64,000 nt of DNA from Actinomadura sp. K4S16 (GTDB lineage Bacteria; Actinomycetota; Actinomycetes; Streptosporangiales; Streptosporangiaceae): NCBI RefSeq assembly GCF_008327685.1, contig NZ_BDDE01000015.1:496001-560000 (forward strand), given 5' to 3'. The notes beneath the pieces were generated by a model. It was not told the DNA's origin. It made no database searches and saw only the letters and a program-made list of their open reading frames with translations. Of this stretch, positions 16,696 to 24,576 are shown piece by piece (the stretch's first letter is position 1; each line of letters opens with the position of its first letter). The position numbers and the translations under genes are program-made.

Positions 16696-17088
16696 CTAGC
16701 AGTGGCGGACGCGGCCCTTGATGACCCTCACGTAGGCGCCGGAGACGTAGTTCTTGGGGCTGCTGTAGCCCAGCCGGTACCAGACCCGGGTGTGCCGGAC
16801 CCGCTGGCCGCGCGTCCAGCACTTGATCTTGAACCGCTGCCCCGGCCTCAGGAAGCCGACCCGCTTGGAGCGCATGGTCGGCCTCGTCCGGATCGCCAGC
16901 CGGTGGCGGCTGATCACCACGCCGGTGGCGTACTGGTAGATGGCGACCTGCTGGGCGGCGGGCGCGGCGGGCGCCGACGCGACCGTCGGCTCCGGCGGAA
17001 CCGCCGCCATCGCGGCGCCTTCGCCGGCGAGGCCCGTGCCGACAACGGCCGCGAGCGCCACGGTTGCGAACCTGTGGGACTGTTTCAC
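16696..17088 (-). CDS. Secreted SH3b-like domain protein
   Basis: 130 aa. A signal peptide covers about residues 1-28 (KQSHRFATVALAAVVGTGLAG), followed by an Ala/Pro linker and a bacterial SH3 (SH3_3) domain at about 55-130 (RLAIRTRPTMRSKRVGFLRPGQ, then KIKCWTRGQ and a final Cys). The two cysteines may form a disulfide. Such domains bind cell-wall peptides. GTG at 17088 is chosen because GGGGAGA precedes it; the upstream TTG at 17103 has no such site. Role: probably exported wall-associated protein; ligand unknown. Confidence 0.75.
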   Translation of the reverse strand: MKQSHRFATVALAAVVGTGLAGEGAAMAAVPPEPTVASAPAAPAAQQVAIYQYATGVVISRHRLAIRTRPTMRSKRVGFLRPGQRFKIKCWTRGQRVRHTRVWYRLGYSSPKNYVSGAYVRVIKGRVRHC

Positions 17089-17142
17089 GAAGTCTCCCCC
17101 CAAAGCCTTCCGAACTGAACAACACCCTCATGCCCCTCTGCA

Positions 17143-17152
17143 ATCAATTGAT
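17143..17152. promoter_or_regulatory. Perfect palindrome in divergent promoter region
   Basis: ATCAATTGAT lies in an unusually AT-rich patch between the SH3 protein gene and the epimerase operon. It could be an operator for either gene. Confidence 0.3.
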
Positions 17153-17304
17153 AACTCTAAGTAGTGACAAGAGAGGCTCGGGGTTGTTCCATCGGCCATG
17201 CCGTTCGGTCGCGCCCCGCGGCTCCGCCCGAACCCGGGATGTCCCGGCGGTAAGTCCCGTGTGAGCAGGGACGAGAGCCCTGTCCCGGTTCGGGGCCTGC
17301 CGGA

Positions 17305-17316
17305 TAGGGTGCCCGG
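17305..17316 (+). promoter_or_regulatory. -10 box of the glycosyltransferase operon
   Basis: TAGGGT at 17305-17310 is 6 nt before GTG 17317, indicating a leaderless operon mRNA. Confidence 0.5.
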
Positions 17317-18288
17317 GTGCGAGTGGTGGTCACTGGTGCGGCGGGGTTCATCGGGAGCCATGCCGTCGACGCGTTCTCGGGGGCGGGGCACGAGGTGCTG
17401 GCCGTCGACGCGCCCGAGCGTTCCCTGAGCCCGGCGGTCGCGCGGCGGACGTGGGCGAAGGTCGCGGCCGGGCCGGGGGTGGTCGCCGCCGAACTCGACC
17501 TGGCGGTGGACGATCTCGACGGCGTCGCGGCCGCGGACGTCGTCGTGCATCTGGCGGGACGTCCCGGGGTGCGCGACTCGTGGGGGCCTGGCAAGGCGGT
17601 CGTCGATCGGGACAACGTCACGGCGACGCGCCGGCTTCTCGCGGCCTGCGCGCGGCGGCCCCCGCGGCTGCGGCCGAAGGTGGTCGTCGCGTCCAGTTCG
17701 TCGGTGTACGGGTCGGCGGGCCGGCGGCCGAACCGGGAGGACGATCCGCTGCGGCCGGCCAGCCCGTACGCGGTCAGCAAGGCGGAGGTCGAGCGGCTCG
17801 CCCGGCTGGCCGCCCGGAGCGGGCTGCGGACGGTCCTGCTCAGGTACTTCTCGGTCTACGGGCCCCGGCAGCGGCCCGACATGGCGTTCCACCGGTTCGT
17901 CGAGGCCGCGCTCGACGGGCGCCCGCTGCCGGTGTTCGGGGACGGGCGCAGCTCCCGGAGCTTCACGCACGTGCGGGACGTGGTCGCGGCCACGCTGGCG
18001 GCGGCGGCCGAGGACCTGCCGCCCGGGATCGCCGTCAACGTGGGGCACACCGAGCACGTGGCGGTCCACGACGCGATCGCGATGCTCACCGGCGCGCTGG
18101 GCGTCCCGGCGGAGATCCGGCGCGAGACGCCCGTGGCCGGGGACGCCGCGCGCACCTGGGCCGACACGTCCCGCGCCCGGGAGCTGCTCGGCTGGACGGC
18201 CGCGACCGGCCTGGCCGACGGGCTCGCCGACCAGATCGCCTGGCACCGCGGGCTGCGGGCCGTGCCGGAGGAGGCCGCGGTCGGATGA
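17317..18288 (+). CDS. NAD-dependent sugar-nucleotide epimerase/dehydratase
   Basis: 323-residue extended SDR. Glycine motif VTGAAGFIGSHAVDA at the N-terminus binds NAD; SSSSVYG supplies the catalytic Ser/Thr, and SPYAVSKAEVERL the YxxxK pair (near residue 149). RYFSVYGPRQRPDMAFHRFV and RSFTHVRDVV match UDP-glucose 4-epimerase and UDP-glucuronate epimerase enzymes. It begins a six-gene operon and presumably makes the sugar donor for the glycosyltransferases. Exact substrate cannot be read from sequence. Its stop overlaps the next start (ATGA). Confidence 0.85.
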   Translation: MRVVVTGAAGFIGSHAVDAFSGAGHEVLAVDAPERSLSPAVARRTWAKVAAGPGVVAAELDLAVDDLDGVAAADVVVHLAGRPGVRDSWGPGKAVVDRDNVTATRRLLAACARRPPRLRPKVVVASSSSVYGSAGRRPNREDDPLRPASPYAVSKAEVERLARLAARSGLRTVLLRYFSVYGPRQRPDMAFHRFVEAALDGRPLPVFGDGRSSRSFTHVRDVVAATLAAAAEDLPPGIAVNVGHTEHVAVHDAIAMLTGALGVPAEIRRETPVAGDAARTWADTSRARELLGWTAATGLADGLADQIAWHRGLRAVPEEAAVG

Positions 18289-19562
18289 GCGACGGCCCGA
18301 CGAGGCACGCTCCTGCAGAGCACGCACCAGTTGAGCACGCACCAGTTGAGCACGCACCTGTTGAGCACGCACCTGTTGAGCACGCACCTGTTGAGCACGG
18401 GCCGATGAGGCACCGCGCGGCGTATGTCGCGTTCGACCGCTTCCCGTCCAGCAAAGGATCGGCGGTGCACATCGCGCAGATGGCCGACGAGCTGTTCGCG
18501 CGGTTCGGAGGCGGGCTGCTCGCCGCGATCGGCGGCGGCGACCTGCCGCGCTACCAGCGGGAGGGGACGCGGGAGGTCGCGCGGTTCGACGCGGCGGTCC
18601 CGAACCTGATCGACCGGGCCGAGGCGTTCTCCGGCTGGGTCGCGGCGCACCTGCGGCCGCACTGGGAGACGCTGGAGGTCTGCCACGTGCGCGATCCGTG
18701 GAGCGCGCTGCCCGCGGTCGCGGACGGTCGGCGCCACAAGGTCGTGTACGAGGTCAACGGGCTGCCGTCGATCGAGATGAGCCACACCTGGCCCTGGGCC
18801 GCACCCGCCACGCTCGGCAAGATCCGCGAGCTGGAGCGGTACTGCCTGGAGCGCAGCGACGCGGTCGTGGTGCCGTCGCGGGTGATCGGCGACGCCGTCC
18901 GGGGCCTGGGGGTGCCGGAGGAGCGGATCCACCTCGTCCCAAACGGCGCCGACGTCGTGGACAGGCCGGAACGTCCCGCCGACGCGCCCGAGCGGTATCT
19001 CGTCTACGTCGGCGCGCTCCAGCCCTGGCAGGGCCTGGACGTGCTGATGCGCGCCTTCGCGCGGCTCGCCGACCTGCCGGGCCTGCGGCTGGTGGTCTGC
19101 GCGTCCGTCCCGGAGCGGCGGGCGAAGCCGGTGCGGCGGCTGGCCGAGCGCCTGGGCGTCGCCGAGCGGGTCGACTGGCGGTTCGCGCTGCCGCACCACG
19201 AGGTCGCCGCGTGGCTGGCGCACGCCGAGGTGTCGGTGGCGCCGCTGACCGGCTGCGCCCGCAACCTCGACCAGGGCTGCGCGCCGCTGAAGGTGATCGA
19301 GTCGATGGCGGCGGGCGTCCCGGTGGTCGCCTCGGACCTGCCCGCCGTCCGCGAGCTGATGGCGGACGGGCGGCACGGGCGGCTGGTGCCGGCGGACCGC
19401 CCGGCCGAACTGGCCCGGGCCGTCCGGATCCTGCTGGAGTACCCGGAGGAGGCCGCCGCGATGGGGCGGAGGGGCCGGACGCACATCGAGGAGGGCCTGA
19501 CCTGGACGCGCTCGCGCGCCCGGCTGGCCGAGGTCTACCGCACGCTCACACCGGGCCGATAG
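18285..19562 (+). CDS. GT4-like glycosyltransferase with VEHAP repeat N-terminus
   Basis: 425 aa. After the repeat (residues about 12-36) comes a GT-B fold enzyme: N-domain RAAYVAFDRFPSSKGSAVHI, acceptor side; C-domain LVPNGADVV, YLVYVGALQPWQG, VAPLTGCARNLDQGCAPLK and ESMAAGVPVVASD, the retaining GT4 donor site with its E-x7-E-like region. No membrane span; cytoplasmic. The ATG at 18285 overlaps the epimerase stop. An alternative ATG at 18405 would skip the repeat and begin directly at the conserved domain. Donor and acceptor unknown. Confidence 0.85.
   Translation: MSDGPTRHAPAEHAPVEHAPVEHAPVEHAPVEHAPVEHGPMRHRAAYVAFDRFPSSKGSAVHIAQMADELFARFGGGLLAAIGGGDLPRYQREGTREVARFDAAVPNLIDRAEAFSGWVAAHLRPHWETLEVCHVRDPWSALPAVADGRRHKVVYEVNGLPSIEMSHTWPWAAPATLGKIRELERYCLERSDAVVVPSRVIGDAVRGLGVPEERIHLVPNGADVVDRPERPADAPERYLVYVGALQPWQGLDVLMRAFARLADLPGLRLVVCASVPERRAKPVRRLAERLGVAERVDWRFALPHHEVAAWLAHAEVSVAPLTGCARNLDQGCAPLKVIESMAAGVPVVASDLPAVRELMADGRHGRLVPADRPAELARAVRILLEYPEEAAAMGRRGRTHIEEGLTWTRSRARLAEVYRTLTPGR
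18318..18392 (+). repeat. 15-bp coding minisatellite, five units
   Basis: Five head-to-tail units GAGCACGCACC(A/T)GTT at 18318-18332, 18333-18347, 18348-18362, 18363-18377 and 18378-18392, with degenerate units on both sides. The first two carry A, the last three T at one position. They encode the pentapeptide EHAPV in frame. Copy changes would alter linker length without a frameshift. Confidence 0.9.
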
Positions 19563-19572
19563 GTGGTTCGTC

Positions 19573-20298
19573 ATGTTCTACCGTAAGCAGAAGGCCGCCA
19601 TCAGGCGGTTCCATCCGCTTCACCAGACGCTGACCTTGGAGCAGGTCTGCACCGTCTCGCTGCGGCGGGACGACTGGGAGCCGGTGATCCAGAGCCTCGC
19701 GCAGCACGGCGCGCACGTGCGGCGGAACAAGTGGCGGCTGCACGAGCGGGTCGCCGGCGTGCTCGTGCCGCTGCTGCGGGTGCTGGCGGCCGACATGCCG
19801 CCCGACGGGGTGCTGTCGGTGGCCGCGGACATGCGCGGGTCGCGGGTCCCGGAGAAGAACGGCCCCAAGCAGGACCTGCCCTCGCGGCCCCCGATCTCGA
19901 TGCTCAAGCAGTGGTACGCGCTCGACCCGTGGCTGCGGATGCGGGCCGAGCTGCGCGACGGCAGCGTCGTCGAGGTGACGGTCACCGACCGGGTGCGCAA
20001 CCGCAGCTACAACAAGCGGAACGTGCGTGGGAAGATCAAGATGAAGCACAAGACGAAGACGGTGCAGTTCGTGCGCGTCACCCGGCGGCTGGCGAAGGAC
20101 GCGGTCGTCCAGCAGCCGCCCTCCCCGCCGCCCGGCTGGGTGAAGGTGCAGGTCAAGCAGGGCAAGCGGCCGGTGATCCGCGCGAGCGCGAAGTTCCCCG
20201 GGCAGACGAACACGGGCCTCGTGGACCGGATCCTGCAGGTGTCGACCGAGCCGTTCCGGTGGACGCCCCCCGGCACGGCCGCGAGGAGGACCAAGTGA
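19573..20298 (+). CDS. Conserved-looking hypothetical protein in the glycosyltransferase operon
   Basis: 241 residues, very basic C-terminal half (NKRNVRGKIKMKHKTKTVQF). No transmembrane segment, signal peptide or recognised domain. The N-terminal part (RKQKAAIRRFHPLHQTLTLEQ; TVSLRRDDWEPVIQSL) looks helical, the rest beta-rich. AGGTGG lies 6 nt before the ATG. It sits 10 bp after the glycosyltransferase gene and overlaps the next gene, so it is part of the pathway, perhaps an acceptor-binding or scaffold protein. Function unknown. Confidence 0.7.
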   Translation: MFYRKQKAAIRRFHPLHQTLTLEQVCTVSLRRDDWEPVIQSLAQHGAHVRRNKWRLHERVAGVLVPLLRVLAADMPPDGVLSVAADMRGSRVPEKNGPKQDLPSRPPISMLKQWYALDPWLRMRAELRDGSVVEVTVTDRVRNRSYNKRNVRGKIKMKHKTKTVQFVRVTRRLAKDAVVQQPPSPPPGWVKVQVKQGKRPVIRASAKFPGQTNTGLVDRILQVSTEPFRWTPPGTAARRTK

Positions 20299-20648
20299 AC
20301 CGCTGCACCGTGACCACCGGCTTCTTCGTGCTCGGGCGCTGCGGCCAGGCGGCGGTGGCGGCCTGCCCGCGGTGCGGCAGGCCCGTCTGCGGCGCGCACG
20401 CCGGGCCGAACGCGCTGTGCCCCGAGTGCGCGGCGGCGCAGGGGTACGGGACGCAGGACCCGCACGACCCGGCCTGGGCGGGCGGGTACCGGCGCCAGTA
20501 CTACCGGAGCAGCTCGCAGGCCTACAACGACGGCTACTGGTACTCCTCGTTCGACGAGTACGACCGGGGCGCGTTCAACCCCGGCGACGACTACTCCTAC
20601 GGCGGCGACTGGGGGCCGGACGAGGACACCGGGTTCGTGGACAGCTGA
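20295..20648 (+). CDS. Small zinc-finger-like protein with Tyr/Asp-rich tail
   Basis: 117 aa. Residues about 14-46 contain CPRCGRPVCGAHAGPNALC and PEC, a C-x2-C-x4-C-x2-H-x6-C-x2-C pattern like a B-box or zinc ribbon. The C-terminal 65 residues are acidic, aromatic and probably disordered (YRSSSQAYNDGYWYSSFDEY). GTG start overlaps the previous stop (GTGA), with GAGGAGGA upstream. In a glycosyltransferase operon it may be an assembly adaptor or a substrate of modification; this is conjecture. Confidence 0.65.
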   Translation: MNRCTVTTGFFVLGRCGQAAVAACPRCGRPVCGAHAGPNALCPECAAAQGYGTQDPHDPAWAGGYRRQYYRSSSQAYNDGYWYSSFDEYDRGAFNPGDDYSYGGDWGPDEDTGFVDS

Positions 20649-21763
20649 TGCCGCGCGTCCTGTGGATCACCGAGCACTACCCGCCGAGCCAGGGCGGCAT
20701 GGCGCAGTCGTGCGACCGGATCGTGCGGGGACTGCGCGGCGCCGGGGCCGAGGTCGACGTCGCCCACCTGACCCGGCGGTCGCGGCCGTGGGGCGTGGCG
20801 CGCGAGAACGGCGGGCGGCTCATCACCGCGCCGCTCGGGGACGACTCCGAGCACGCGCTGCGCCGCCTGTGGACGACCGTCACCGCCGAGAACCTCACCG
20901 GCTACACCCATGTGGTGGCGTTCGGCGGCGTGCACGCGATGCTCGCCGCGCCCGTGCTGTCCGCGCTGCTCGGCGCGCCGCTCGTGACGCTGCTGCGCGG
21001 CAACGACATCGACGTCGGCGTCTTCTCGATGCGGCGGCGCGGCGTGCTGGCCGACGCGCTGCGCGCCTCGGCCCGCGTGTGCGTCGTCGCCCGCTCGCAC
21101 GCGCCGCTGGTGCGGGCGCTCGTCCCGGACGCGGCGGTCGCGTTCGTCGCCAACAGCGTCGACACCGCGCAGTGGCGGGTGCTGCCGTCCGAACGCGAGC
21201 GCGGCAGGGCGTGGCGGGAGGAGAACGTCGCCCCCGGCCGCCGGACGATCGGTCTCATCGGCCAGCTCAAGGTGAAGAAGGGCGTCGGCTTCTTCCTGGA
21301 GGCGCTGGCGGCGTCGCGCCGCGCCGACGACTTCCATCTGCTGCTCGTCGGCGAGGTCGAGGAGTCCGTGCGGGAGCGGCTCGCGGACGGCGACGTCCCG
21401 CACTCGTTCCTGCCTTTCCTGGAGCGCTACGACCTTCCGGCCGTCTACGCGAGCTGCGACCTGGTCGCGCTCCCCTCGTTCTACGACGGGATGCCGAACG
21501 TGGCGCTGGAGGCGGCGGCGCTCGGCGTGCCGCTGCTCGCGTCGGACGCGGGCGGGCTGGCGGACGTGGCCGACGACGAGATCGGGTTCGCCTTCCCCGC
21601 GGGCGACCCGCACGCGTGCCGGGCGGCGATCGACCGGGCCGCGCGGGCGGGCGCCGAGGAGCTGGCCAAGCTCGGCGCGGCGGGCGCGGAGCGGATCCGC
21701 CGCGACTTCACCCCGGCCGCCGAGACCGCCGGCTACCTGGCCGTCCTCGACGAGACCCGGTGA
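20648..21763 (+). CDS. GT4 family glycosyltransferase
   Basis: 371-residue GT-B enzyme. N-domain begins RVLWITEHYPPSQGGMAQSCDR, typical of GT4 acceptor domains; the C-domain has GLIGQLKVKKGVGFFLEAL, LPSFYDGMPNVALEAAALG (donor-binding E-x7-E equivalent) and GVPLLASDAGG. ATG overlaps the stop of the zinc-finger gene, and its own stop overlaps the next GTG, so translation is coupled throughout. Second sugar-transfer step of the operon; substrates unknown. Confidence 0.87.
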   Translation: MPRVLWITEHYPPSQGGMAQSCDRIVRGLRGAGAEVDVAHLTRRSRPWGVARENGGRLITAPLGDDSEHALRRLWTTVTAENLTGYTHVVAFGGVHAMLAAPVLSALLGAPLVTLLRGNDIDVGVFSMRRRGVLADALRASARVCVVARSHAPLVRALVPDAAVAFVANSVDTAQWRVLPSERERGRAWREENVAPGRRTIGLIGQLKVKKGVGFFLEALAASRRADDFHLLLVGEVEESVRERLADGDVPHSFLPFLERYDLPAVYASCDLVALPSFYDGMPNVALEAAALGVPLLASDAGGLADVADDEIGFAFPAGDPHACRAAIDRAARAGAEELAKLGAAGAERIRRDFTPAAETAGYLAVLDETR

Positions 21764-22539
21764 TCGTCTGCTACGCGGCCGGTGACGGGCTGGGGCATCT
21801 GACGCGGCTCCGGGCCGTCCTGCACACCCTGCGCCGGGAAGGGCCGGTCACCGTCGTGACCGGGTCGCCGTTCGCGGCCGACCCGCGCGTGGCGGGCGGC
21901 TGGCGCGTCGTGGAGACCGCCGACCTCACGGCCCTGCGGCCCGACGAGGTGATCGTGGACGCGTTCCCGGCCGGGCTGAGGGGCGAGCTGGCCCGCCTCC
22001 CGCCCGGGGTCCCCACGACGCATCTGGCGCGGCTCCTGCTCTGGGACGCCTACCGGCCCCTGCTCCCCGCCGACCCGGTCCGCTTCGACCGCACGTACGT
22101 CCTGGAGGAACTCGACCCCGCTCACGACGCCTACCTGCGCACGGTCTCGGACGAGTTCGCTCCCCTGGCGCTCACCGATCCCCCGTCGGAGCCGGTCGAC
22201 GTCGCCGGTTGGCTCATCGTGCACAGCGGGCCCGACGCGGAGACGCTCCAGCTCGTCGCCTACGCGGAGGACATGGCGTCCGCCGAACGGGTCCGTCCGC
22301 CGATGACCCTGGTGTCGCCCGCGCGGCCGGACGGCCTGCCGCCGCACATCGCCCATCTGGACGTGTATCCCGCCGGCGTCCCGGGCCCGGACGTCGAGCG
22401 GATCATCACCGCGGCGGGCTTCAACGCCGTCCGCCAGTTCGCGCCCTGGCGGGACCGGCACCGGATGATGCCGTTCCCGCGCAGCCTGGACGACCAGTAC
22501 ACCCGCGCGGCCCGTGCCAGAAGCCGGGTGCCGCGCTAG
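21760..22539 (+). CDS. MurG/GT28-like glycosyltransferase-related protein
   Basis: 259 aa. N-terminus VIVCYAAGDGLGHLTRLRAV has the glycine-rich GxGHLTR loop of GT1/GT28 enzymes. The C-terminal part contains ERIITAAGFNAVRQF, like the donor site of such enzymes. It is shorter than a full two-domain GT-B (usually 350-400), so it may be a reduced enzyme or partner subunit. GTG start overlaps the preceding stop. It ends the operon, 8 bp before the convergent serine hydrolase gene's stop. Catalytic activity not certain. Confidence 0.65.
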   Translation: MIVCYAAGDGLGHLTRLRAVLHTLRREGPVTVVTGSPFAADPRVAGGWRVVETADLTALRPDEVIVDAFPAGLRGELARLPPGVPTTHLARLLLWDAYRPLLPADPVRFDRTYVLEELDPAHDAYLRTVSDEFAPLALTDPPSEPVDVAGWLIVHSGPDAETLQLVAYAEDMASAERVRPPMTLVSPARPDGLPPHIAHLDVYPAGVPGPDVERIITAAGFNAVRQFAPWRDRHRMMPFPRSLDDQYTRAARARSRVPR

Positions 22540-22546
22540 AAAGCGG

Positions 22547-23818
22547 CTAGAAGTAGGAGGAGGTCAGGTCGCCGGCCGGCCACGTCTTCACCGCGTTCGC
22601 GGCCTTGTGCAGCAGCGAGTCGATGTCGCCGTAGTTCGCCGCGTCGCCCTCCTGCCGCTGGTCGAACAGAACCGCCCACGTCAGGCCGTCGTACCGCCGG
22701 ACCAGGAGCGTGTACGTCCCGGGCAGGCTCCCGTTGTGCCAGGTGTTGCGGCCGCCGGTCACCGGGCGCACCTGCCAGCCGCAGCCGTAGTACCAGCCGT
22801 CGGCGTTGACGCCCGTCTCCGGCTTGGCGAACGCCCGGCTGATCGACGCCGAGGTCAGCACGGACGTCCCGCCGTCGTAGACGCCCGCGAAGCGGGTGAG
22901 GTCCATCGCGGTGGCCAGCCAGCCGCCGTGCGCGTCCATGTTCTCCAGGTTGAACGCGCCGTACGGGTAGGCCACCTTCGTGCCGCTGTTGTCGAAGACG
23001 GTGGTCCCGGTGTAGCCCGAGTGGTAAGGGACCTCGCCGGTGGCCTTGGTGAGCGTCCTGCCCAGGCGCATCCGCGTGATCTTGCGCGGCGCGAGCACGG
23101 TCTGCCGGACGTAGTCCTCGTACTTCTTGCCGGTGGCCTTCTCGATGATCCGGCCGAGCAGCAGGTAGCCGTAGTTGGAGTAGGCGTACCGCGCGCCGGG
23201 CGTGTGGTCGAGCCCGCGCGCCGACGCGTACTTCATGATGTTCGCCTTCGACACCGGCAGCGCGACGCCGAGCGCCTTGGCGATGGCCGCGTCCTGGAAC
23301 ATCGGGTCGGGCGTGATGTCGCGGTCCCAGCCGCCGAGGTGCTGCAGCAGCCGCAGGACGGTGACGTCCTTGAGGCGGGGATCGGCCGTCGTGGAGAGCC
23401 CCAGCAGGGTCGCCGCACGGTCGGTGAGCTTGACCTTCCCGTCCTGGACGAGCCTGAGCACCGCCGTCGCCGTGACGGGCTTGGAGATGCTGGCGATGCG
23501 GAACGGCGAGGTCGGCTGCGTCGTGAACGCGCCGTCCTCTGCGTAGGTGTAACCGCGAGACAGGACGAGCTTGCCCTTGCGGACGACGGCGAGCTGCCCG
23601 CAGGGGATCTCCCGCTCCTGCATGAAGCTCTTGAGCGTCGAGTCGAACCCGCCGAGGCCGGTGAGCGCCTTGCCGGTCACCCGCCAGGTGCGGGCCGCCG
23701 CTGCCGCCCGCGCCGTCCTGGCCGACCCGGAGGAGCCGGCCGAGCAGCCGGCGAGCAGCGCCGGCGCGGCCACCAGGCCCGCCGCCTTTCCGAGGTCCCT
23801 CCTGCTCAGCTCCGCCAC
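22547..23818 (-). CDS. Exported serine hydrolase, beta-lactamase/D-alanyl-D-alanine carboxypeptidase family
   Basis: 423-residue lipoprotein. N-terminus SRRDLGKAAGLVAAPALLAGC is a Tat-type signal with lipobox (LLAGC), split here for length. Class C-like motifs: SISK (SxxK nucleophile), YSNYG (YxN) and HNGS (HxG equivalent of KTG). Likely an extracytoplasmic peptidase or esterase acting on wall or small substrates, not necessarily antibiotic resistance. GTG at 23818 has GGGGG upstream and puts the Tat motif near the start; ATG at 23860 is too close to the predicted -10 box TAGGGT (23863-23868). Confidence 0.82.
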   Translation of the reverse strand: MAELSRRDLGKAAGLVAAPALLAGCSAGSSGSARTARAAAAARTWRVTGKALTGLGGFDSTLKSFMQEREIPCGQLAVVRKGKLVLSRGYTYAEDGAFTTQPTSPFRIASISKPVTATAVLRLVQDGKVKLTDRAATLLGLSTTADPRLKDVTVLRLLQHLGGWDRDITPDPMFQDAAIAKALGVALPVSKANIMKYASARGLDHTPGARYAYSNYGYLLLGRIIEKATGKKYEDYVRQTVLAPRKITRMRLGRTLTKATGEVPYHSGYTGTTVFDNSGTKVAYPYGAFNLENMDAHGGWLATAMDLTRFAGVYDGGTSVLTSASISRAFAKPETGVNADGWYYGCGWQVRPVTGGRNTWHNGSLPGTYTLLVRRYDGLTWAVLFDQRQEGDAANYGDIDSLLHKAANAVKTWPAGDLTSSYF

Positions 23819-23825
23819 CGCGGCC

Positions 23826-23888
23826 CCCTGAAGATCGACTGACCGGAATGCGATGATCATGCACCCTAGTGCAATTTGATCTTCAGGG
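23826..23888. promoter_or_regulatory. Nested inverted repeats at the serine hydrolase promoter
   Basis: CCCTGAAGATC at 23826-23836 is exactly inverted at 23878-23888. Inside lies TGCAC-CCTA-GTGCA (23860-23873), which covers the minus-strand -10 box. Two concentric palindromes on one promoter suggest a dimeric regulator or a folded 5' leader. Confidence 0.55.
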
Positions 23889-23901
23889 ACCGGGAAACGC
23901 G

Positions 23902-23919
23902 GGCGCGGGCGCCCGCGCC
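23902..23919 (-). terminator. 18-bp perfect palindrome, likely terminator of yceI gene
   Basis: GGCGCGGGC/GCCCGCGCC follows the YceI gene on its own strand and precedes the serine hydrolase promoter. GC-only hairpins without T runs are common terminators in actinomycetes. Confidence 0.55.
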
Positions 23920-23931
23920 AGGGCAGGGCTT

Positions 23932-23967
23932 ACCGGGGCTACCGGGGCTACCGGGGCTACCGGGGCC
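23932..23967. repeat. 9-bp tandem repeat, four units
   Basis: ACCGGGGCT repeated at 23932, 23941 and 23950, with a fourth copy ending CC at 23959-23967. It starts right at the stop codon of the YceI gene and lies in its 3' untranslated region. Confidence 0.85.
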
Positions 23968-24488
23968 TAACGGGGAAGGCGGACGTCGAACTCGACCTCG
24001 ACCTCGTCGGCGAGCCGGAGCGCGCCGAAGAACGCCGAGTACGGCTTGATGCCCCAGCGGGTCTGGTCGACGGTGACGCCGCCGCGCACCCGGTCGCCGT
24101 CCCGGGACGCCGTGAGCCGCACCGGCTTGACCCGTCCCATGATCGTGAGGTCGCCCTCGACGGCGTCCTCGCCGATCGCGGTGGAGGCGAACCTGATCTC
24201 CGGGTACCGGTGGACGTCCAGCACCTTGCGCAGGTTCTTCACGATCTCCGCGCGGTCCTGGTCGGTGAGCGGCTTCACGCCGCCGGTGCCCTCCCGCACC
24301 TCCAGCCCGTCCACCCCGACGGTCACCTCGACCGACGACGCCTCCAGGGGCTCGCGCGCCTCGACCGCCGCCGACCACCGCGTGGCCTCGATGACCAGGT
24401 CGTGCCCGGCGCGCCGGCCGAGCCCGCTGCGCCCCGTCCGGACGAGCAGCCGCCCGTCCTCGGGTCCGAGCTCGAACGTTCCGTCCAT
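23967..24488 (-). CDS. YceI family protein
   Basis: 173 aa, cytoplasmic (no signal peptide). YceI proteins form a lipocalin-like barrel that binds isoprenoid-type lipids. Family features: MDGTFELGPEDGRLLVRTGR (a start variant), VLDVHRYPEIRFAST and the C-terminal RWGIKPYSAFFGALRLADEV, VEFDVRL. The ATG at 24488 follows GTGGAGGAC; a GTG three codons earlier is possible. The protein has more charged residues than periplasmic homologues. Physiological ligand unknown. Confidence 0.82.
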   Translation of the reverse strand: MDGTFELGPEDGRLLVRTGRSGLGRRAGHDLVIEATRWSAAVEAREPLEASSVEVTVGVDGLEVREGTGGVKPLTDQDRAEIVKNLRKVLDVHRYPEIRFASTAIGEDAVEGDLTIMGRVKPVRLTASRDGDRVRGGVTVDQTRWGIKPYSAFFGALRLADEVEVEFDVRLPR

Positions 24489-24576
24489 GTCCTCCACCCT
24501 GCCACTCGGGTCCGGGGGCGCTCCACCTCGGGCCGGGGGCGGCACTCGGCGCGGGCCCCCGGCGCGCCGGACGCCG

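Noticed and set aside
18318..18392. Possible CRISPR-like array
   Set aside because: Units are 15 bp, contiguous, with no spacers, and are in frame with a glycosyltransferase gene.
22547..23818. Calling the serine hydrolase an antibiotic-resistance beta-lactamase
   Set aside because: SxxK, YxN and HxG fit the broad serine beta-lactamase/DD-peptidase-like family; there is no evidence for drug hydrolysis.
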